9,207 bases of DNA. It comes from an uncultured Centipeda sp. Its GTDB lineage: Bacteria; Bacillota; Negativicutes; Selenomonadales; Selenomonadaceae. The position numbers were made by a program, and so were the translations under genes. Below are positions 5,480-9,207 of this stretch, piece by piece. The stretch is taken from the NCBI GenBank assembly GCA_937925565.1, contig CALALM010000464.1, forward strand, positions 1 through 9,207, given 5' to 3'. Each line of letters opens with the position of its first letter. The stretch's first letter is position 1. The notes beneath the pieces were generated by a model. It was given only the letters and a program-made list of their open reading frames with translations. It did not search any database and was not told the origin of the DNA.

Positions 5480-7327
5480 ATGGCAATGGAAATCTCACGC
5501 CGCACCTTTATCAAAGGCACTGCGGCGGCGGGCGTAGTTCTCATGTCCGGTGCCTATCTCGGCTGTGGGAACAAGAACATTCCCGCACAGGTCAGGCGCG
5601 GCGACGTGACCTACGACGTGCTCATCATCGGCAGCGGGGGTGCCGGTATGCGCGCAGCGCTTGCAGCGACAAAGAACAAGGACATAAAGGTCGCCGTCAT
5701 GTCGAAACTCATGCCCACGCGCTCAGCATCAACAATGGCGCAGGGCGGCATGAACGGCGTCACGGGGGTCACAGACGACAAGGACACGATCGAGTCGCAT
5801 ACGTTTGACACGATCAAGGGCGGTGACTATCTCTGCGATCAGGACGCCGTTGAATACTTCGCCGAGAACGCGGGCAAAACCATCTACGAGATGGACTACA
5901 TGGGCTATCCGTACAACCGTCAGAAGGACGGACACTTCCATCAGCGCAAGATGGGCGGCTCATCCCACGCACGCGCATCCTACTTCGAAGATCGCGCGGG
6001 GCATGCGATGGTGCACGCGCTCTTCGAACAGTGTCTTGCACATGACGTGGACTTCATCTCCGAATGTCAGATGCTTGAAATCACGATGACGGACGCGGGC
6101 AAGCTTGCGGGCGTTGTCGCTATGGATATGCGCACGGGCGACCTCATCGGCATCCCCGCGAAGACCGTCCTCATCGCAACGGGCGGCTACGGACGCGCCT
6201 ACTGGGTACGCACATCCAACCCGTACAGTTCCACGGGCGACGGCATTGTCGCGGGCATGAATGCGGGCGTTCCGTTCAAGGACCCCGAGATGGTGCAGTT
6301 CCACCCGACGGGACTCTCCGTCAACGGCGTGCTCCTCTCCGAGTCGAGCCGCTCCGAGGGTGCGCTCCTCATCAATAAGAACGGCGAGCGTTTTATGTCG
6401 CGCTATGCTCCGGAGAAGATGGAGCTCGCGACGCGTGACATCGTAGCACGCGCGATTGCAACCGAGATCGAGGAGGGACGCGGCATCGGCGAGGGGCTGA
6501 CCGCAGGCGTCTACCTTGACTTTACAAAGATTCCAGCCGAACGCATCCGCGAGCGCCTCGGGCAGGTCGCCGACCTATCGCTCCGCTTCGCGGGCGTTGA
6601 CATCACGAAGACCCCCGTGCTCATCAGCCCGACCTGCCACTACTCGATGGGCGGGCTCGAAATGGCGGACTTCCATACGGGCGCAACGCGCGTCCCCGGC
6701 ATCTACACGGCAGGTGAGGCGAGCTGCGTCTCCGTGCACGGCGCGAACCGCCTCGGCGCAAACAGCCTCTCCGAGGTTCTGGTCTTCGGCAAGACCGCCG
6801 GCGAGGGTGCTGCTACCTACGCGAAGGAGCATGCTTACGAGGGCAGTCAGGATGCGCTCACGGCAGGCTGCACAAAGTGGAAGGATCGCTTCGACAAGGT
6901 GACCGCGCGTCCGCACATGAACAACCGCACCGTGCCCGAGATCCGCGACGCAATGGTCGATACCATGTGGTTTAAGGCGGGCGTATTTCGGAATGGTCCG
7001 CAGCTCGAGGAGGCGGCAAAGGAGCTGCACGCGCTCGAGGAGGACTACAAGAACTGCTTCGTCGGCGACACTTCCCATGTCTACAACACAGCGTTCGCAC
7101 AGTACGTCGAGCTCGGCAATATGCTGCAGATCTCCCATGCGATCGTGCAGGGCGCGATTGCACGCAAGGAGAGCCGCGGCGGTCATTCACGCCGTGATTT
7201 CCCAAAGCGCGACGACGCGAATTTCCTCAAGCACACGCTGATCTTCAAGAAGCCGGACGGCAGCTATGCTGCGGAGTATCAGGATGTCGTCATCACGAAG
7301 TATCCGCCGCAGGAAAGGAAGTATTGA
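5480..7327 (+). CDS. mfrA: Fumarate reductase flavoprotein subunit, Tat-exported (MfrA/SdhA type E)
   Basis: This is the catalytic FAD subunit (615 residues) of a fumarate reductase/succinate dehydrogenase, expected outside the cytoplasmic membrane. Residues 6-12 are a twin-arginine signal, SRRTFIK, followed by a hydrophobic stretch to about residue 28. The FAD Rossmann motif GSGGAG is at 51-56. Active-site motifs are QFHPTG (H275), the proton-delivery arginine in TRDIVAR (R319), CHYSMGG (H387) and GANRLGANS (R424). The tail holds ESRGGHSRRDFPKRDD (564-579), typical of the family. At the usual covalent-FAD histidine (TRSHT in E. coli SdhA) it has A83 in TRSAST, so FAD is probably not linked there. 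GGGGAG at 5465-5470 precedes the ATG, and a second ATG two codons later is also possible. The export signal and the MfrE-type partner point to methylmenaquinol:fumarate reductase. Archaeal-type TfrA (thiol:fumarate reductase) or a succinate dehydrogenase role are alternatives. Confidence 0.93.
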   Translation: MAMEISRRTFIKGTAAAGVVLMSGAYLGCGNKNIPAQVRRGDVTYDVLIIGSGGAGMRAALAATKNKDIKVAVMSKLMPTRSASTMAQGGMNGVTGVTDDKDTIESHTFDTIKGGDYLCDQDAVEYFAENAGKTIYEMDYMGYPYNRQKDGHFHQRKMGGSSHARASYFEDRAGHAMVHALFEQCLAHDVDFISECQMLEITMTDAGKLAGVVAMDMRTGDLIGIPAKTVLIATGGYGRAYWVRTSNPYSSTGDGIVAGMNAGVPFKDPEMVQFHPTGLSVNGVLLSESSRSEGALLINKNGERFMSRYAPEKMELATRDIVARAIATEIEEGRGIGEGLTAGVYLDFTKIPAERIRERLGQVADLSLRFAGVDITKTPVLISPTCHYSMGGLEMADFHTGATRVPGIYTAGEASCVSVHGANRLGANSLSEVLVFGKTAGEGAATYAKEHAYEGSQDALTAGCTKWKDRFDKVTARPHMNNRTVPEIRDAMVDTMWFKAGVFRNGPQLEEAAKELHALEEDYKNCFVGDTSHVYNTAFAQYVELGNMLQISHAIVQGAIARKESRGGHSRRDFPKRDDANFLKHTLIFKKPDGSYAAEYQDVVITKYPPQERKY

Positions 7328-7328
7328 T

Positions 7329-8291
7329 ATGGACGTGCAGCTCAAAATCCATCGCTTCGTCGAGGGGAAGAAGTGGGTGGACACCTATACCGTCCCCATC
7401 ACCACGGGCCTGACCGTCCTCAATGCGCTGACCTACGTCAAGGAGAAGCTCGACCCGACGCTCTCCTTCACGAGTGCATGCCGCTCGAGCATCTGCGGCG
7501 CATGTGCCGTCCGCGTGAACGGCAACGCCGAACTCTCCTGCGAAGTGCTTGTCGAGGATCTCCTCGCACGCTACCAGGCCGAAGAACTGACCATCGAGCC
7601 GCTCGGCAACTTCAGCGTCATCCGCGATCTCGTCGTGGACTGGGATCCGAAGTACGCACGCATCAAGAAGGTAAAGCCCACACTGCACCCGAAGGACGAT
7701 TTCACATCCGAGACCGGCTGCCTGCAGTCGCCCGAGGACTTCAACAAGTACAAGAAATATGCGGGCTGCATTCTCTGCGGCTCCTGCGTCTCCGAGTGCA
7801 ATAAGAACACGCTGAACGCAGATGACTTCCTTGATCCGTTCGCCTTTGTCAAGGCGGAAAAGCTCGTCGCAGACTCGCGCAGCAAGACCCCCGCCGAACA
7901 TCTGAAGGCGGTGCTCGACGCGGGTCTCTGGCGCTGCTTCAACTGTCAGGAATGCACGGCGAAGTGTCCGAAGGGGCTCGATCCCGCAGGTGCGATTGAA
8001 AAGCTCAAGGAGGCGACGTTCCGTCACCATCTCGACGACAACGTCGGCGCACGCCACGCTAAGGCGATCTATGACGACATCTCCGAGTCCGGTACGCTCG
8101 ACGAGTCAAAGCTCAACATCAAGTCCGAGGGCTACTTCATGTCCGCTCTGCGCCTGCCAATGGCACTGCGCCTCATGAACACGGGCAAAATGGATCCGCT
8201 CGCGAGCCATCCCGTCAACCCCGAGATCAAGACCATTGCCGCGATCGTAAAGGCGGCGGAGCAGGCGGACAAGGAGGAGGCAACGTCATGA
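7329..8291 (+). CDS. mfrB: Fumarate reductase iron-sulfur subunit (MfrB/SdhB type E)
   Basis: This 320-residue electron-transfer subunit passes electrons from the quinol-side subunit to the FAD of MfrA. The N-terminal ferredoxin domain binds a [2Fe-2S] cluster through C51, C56, C59 and C71 (ACRSSICGAC, then C71). The C-terminal domain has two four-cysteine motifs: C147-x2-C150-x2-C153-x3-C157 and C203-x2-C206-x2-C209-x3-C213-P. Many SdhB/FrdB proteins have C-x5-C-x3-C-P in the second motif and ligate a [3Fe-4S] cluster. C206 is an added cysteine, as reported for type E enzymes thought to carry a second [4Fe-4S]. The start is the ATG at 7329, with AGGAAAGG at 7311-7318 and one base after the mfrA stop. 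An upstream in-frame ATG at 7266 would add 21 arginine/serine-rich residues overlapping mfrA and is rejected. There is no signal peptide, so it is presumably exported folded with MfrA through Tat. Confidence 0.93.
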   Translation: MDVQLKIHRFVEGKKWVDTYTVPITTGLTVLNALTYVKEKLDPTLSFTSACRSSICGACAVRVNGNAELSCEVLVEDLLARYQAEELTIEPLGNFSVIRDLVVDWDPKYARIKKVKPTLHPKDDFTSETGCLQSPEDFNKYKKYAGCILCGSCVSECNKNTLNADDFLDPFAFVKAEKLVADSRSKTPAEHLKAVLDAGLWRCFNCQECTAKCPKGLDPAGAIEKLKEATFRHHLDDNVGARHAKAIYDDISESGTLDESKLNIKSEGYFMSALRLPMALRLMNTGKMDPLASHPVNPEIKTIAAIVKAAEQADKEEATS

Positions 8292-9157
8292 AGTACGCAT
8301 TATTTCCGGGCTGCGTCCTCGAGGGAGCAGCCGCCGAGGCATATACCTCGCTCAAAGAGGTCTGTGCGCGTCTTGCCATTGATGTAGAGGAAATCCCGAA
8401 CTGGACGTGCTGCGGTGCCTCGCACGCGCAGGGCGTGAACGACCTCGCCGCGCTCGCCGTCAACGCACGCAACATCTCCATTGCCGAGCACATGGATCTG
8501 CCGATCCTGACCGTCTGCAACACCTGCACCTTGCAGCTGCGCACGGCAAAGTATCGGCTCGACCATGACGCAGCGCTCAAGGAGAAGGTCAACGCCATCC
8601 TCAAGGAGGCGGGGCATCCGTACGAGTATCAGGGAACAAGCGAGATCACGCACTTCCTCTGGGTGCTTGACGAGCATCCGGAAGTCCTCGACGGAAAAAT
8701 TACGGACGCGCTCAAGGGCACGCAGGTCGCCTGCTACTATGGCTGCCACATTCTGCGCCCTGCGCCCGTCATGAATCACGAGAGCGGCGACTATCCCGAA
8801 TCGTTCGAACGCCTTGTGCGCCGCCTCGGCGCGGAGCCCGTCTGGTTCGACGCGGGACGCAAGTGCTGCGGCTTCCACGCACAGTTCACGGCGGAGCACG
8901 ATGTGCTGACCGTCACGGGGCAGATCGCAGCGAGCGCCGACCGTGCCGGAGCAAATCTCATCGCGACGCCCTGTCCCCTCTGCCAGATGCAGCTCGACAT
9001 GTACGGACCCGAGGGACGCGAGGCGGTGCACTCACAGACCGATATGCCTGTCCTCCACCTGCAGCAGCTCATCGGTCTTGCACTCGGCATGACGAAGGAC
9101 GAGATCGGCTTTAACCGTCACGTTTCCGCGCGTAGAAAATTAAAGATTGGCGGCTAA
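8288..9157 (+). CDS. mfrE: Fumarate reductase CCG-domain subunit (MfrE/SdhE, HdrB-like)
   Basis: This is a 289-residue homologue of heterodisulfide reductase subunit B that takes the place of the heme/membrane anchors of classical succinate dehydrogenases. It has two cysteine-rich CCG modules: C9, C41-C42, C77-x2-C80, and C153, C193-C194, C229-x2-C232. Such modules bind non-cubane [4Fe-4S] clusters in HdrB and an iron-sulfur cluster in SdhE. There is no obvious membrane helix. Related subunits attach peripherally, probably by amphipathic helices, and are thought to accept electrons from quinol. Its ATG overlaps the mfrB stop (ATGA), with AAGGAGGAGG at 8271-8280, so the two are translationally coupled. 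No signal peptide is visible. It is often annotated as 'CoB-CoM heterodisulfide reductase subunit B' or TfrB, but no methanogen-type genes are present. An unclear point is whether it ends the operon, since no terminator is seen in the 50 nt that follow. Confidence 0.9.
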   Translation: MKYALFPGCVLEGAAAEAYTSLKEVCARLAIDVEEIPNWTCCGASHAQGVNDLAALAVNARNISIAEHMDLPILTVCNTCTLQLRTAKYRLDHDAALKEKVNAILKEAGHPYEYQGTSEITHFLWVLDEHPEVLDGKITDALKGTQVACYYGCHILRPAPVMNHESGDYPESFERLVRRLGAEPVWFDAGRKCCGFHAQFTAEHDVLTVTGQIAASADRAGANLIATPCPLCQMQLDMYGPEGREAVHSQTDMPVLHLQQLIGLALGMTKDEIGFNRHVSARRKLKIGG

Positions 9158-9207
9158 GGAAGCATTGATAAATTCAGCACCGCCATCTTGACGTATCTTT
9201 TTTGCCC
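9158..9207. other. Downstream flank of mfrE, cut by the window end
   Basis: These 50 bases are less GC-rich than the operon. TGGCGG (9148-9153, end of mfrE) can pair with CCGCCA (9180-9185) over a 26-nt loop, and a T-run lies at 9198-9203, but the spacing does not make a normal terminator. TTGACG at 9188-9193 resembles a -35 box, but its -10 would lie outside the window. Nothing firm can be assigned. Confidence 0.25.

Noticed and set aside
7266..7328. Upstream in-frame start for mfrB
   Set aside because: It would overlap the mfrA end by 62 nt and add an arginine/serine-rich leader. The ATG at 7329 has the ribosome-binding site and matches the family's N-terminus.
8288..9157. A true CoB-CoM heterodisulfide reductase
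   Set aside because: The HdrB-like subunit sits in an operon with a fumarate reductase flavoprotein and Fe-S subunit, with no HdrA or HdrC, so the type E quinol:fumarate reductase reading fits better.
9158..9207. End of an insertion sequence after mfrE
   Set aside because: The drop in GC and the T-run caught my eye, but there are no paired terminal repeats or transposase within the 50 bases available, so it cannot be supported.

Overview
The window looks like a diderm Firmicute of the class Negativicutes, most likely Selenomonas or a close relative. I infer this from the high GC content (clearly above 50%, strong C/G third-position bias), the LivHMGF proteins, and a Tat-exported, heterodisulfide-reductase-linked fumarate reductase, which implies a periplasm. 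No rRNA or marker gene is present, so the genus is not proven.

Bases 1-2855 hold the 3' part of a branched-chain amino-acid ABC transporter operon: livH (cut by the window edge), livM, livG and livF, packed with spacings from a 1-nt overlap to 12 nt. A 209-nt gap with a weak hairpin and small palindromes separates it from a free-standing CBS-CBS-ACT protein (3065-3709) of the AcuB type. A strong bidirectional terminator (3714-3747) lies between that gene and a convergent apbE, which encodes a lipoprotein FAD:protein FMN transferase (3758-4795, minus strand). A short GtrA-family four-helix membrane protein (4910-5296) is divergent from apbE and ends in its own terminator (5328-5357).

Bases 5480-9157 form a three-gene operon: a Tat-signal flavoprotein, a three-cluster iron-sulfur protein and a duplicated-CCG (HdrB/SdhE-like) subunit. 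This is the layout of the 'type E' succinate dehydrogenase/fumarate reductases, best matched by the periplasmic 8-methylmenaquinol:fumarate reductase MfrABE of Wolinella and Campylobacter. The proposed path is quinol to MfrE, to the MfrB Fe-S chain, to the MfrA FAD, to fumarate on the outer face of the membrane.

The most interesting points are in this operon. The usual covalent-FAD histidine of MfrA is an alanine. MfrB carries an extra cysteine where many homologues have the [3Fe-4S] site. MfrA contains a linear match to the ApbE flavinylation motif (DxxTGAT) while an exported ApbE is encoded just upstream. I found no CRISPR, tRNA, rRNA or complete mobile element, and no clearly undescribed system.
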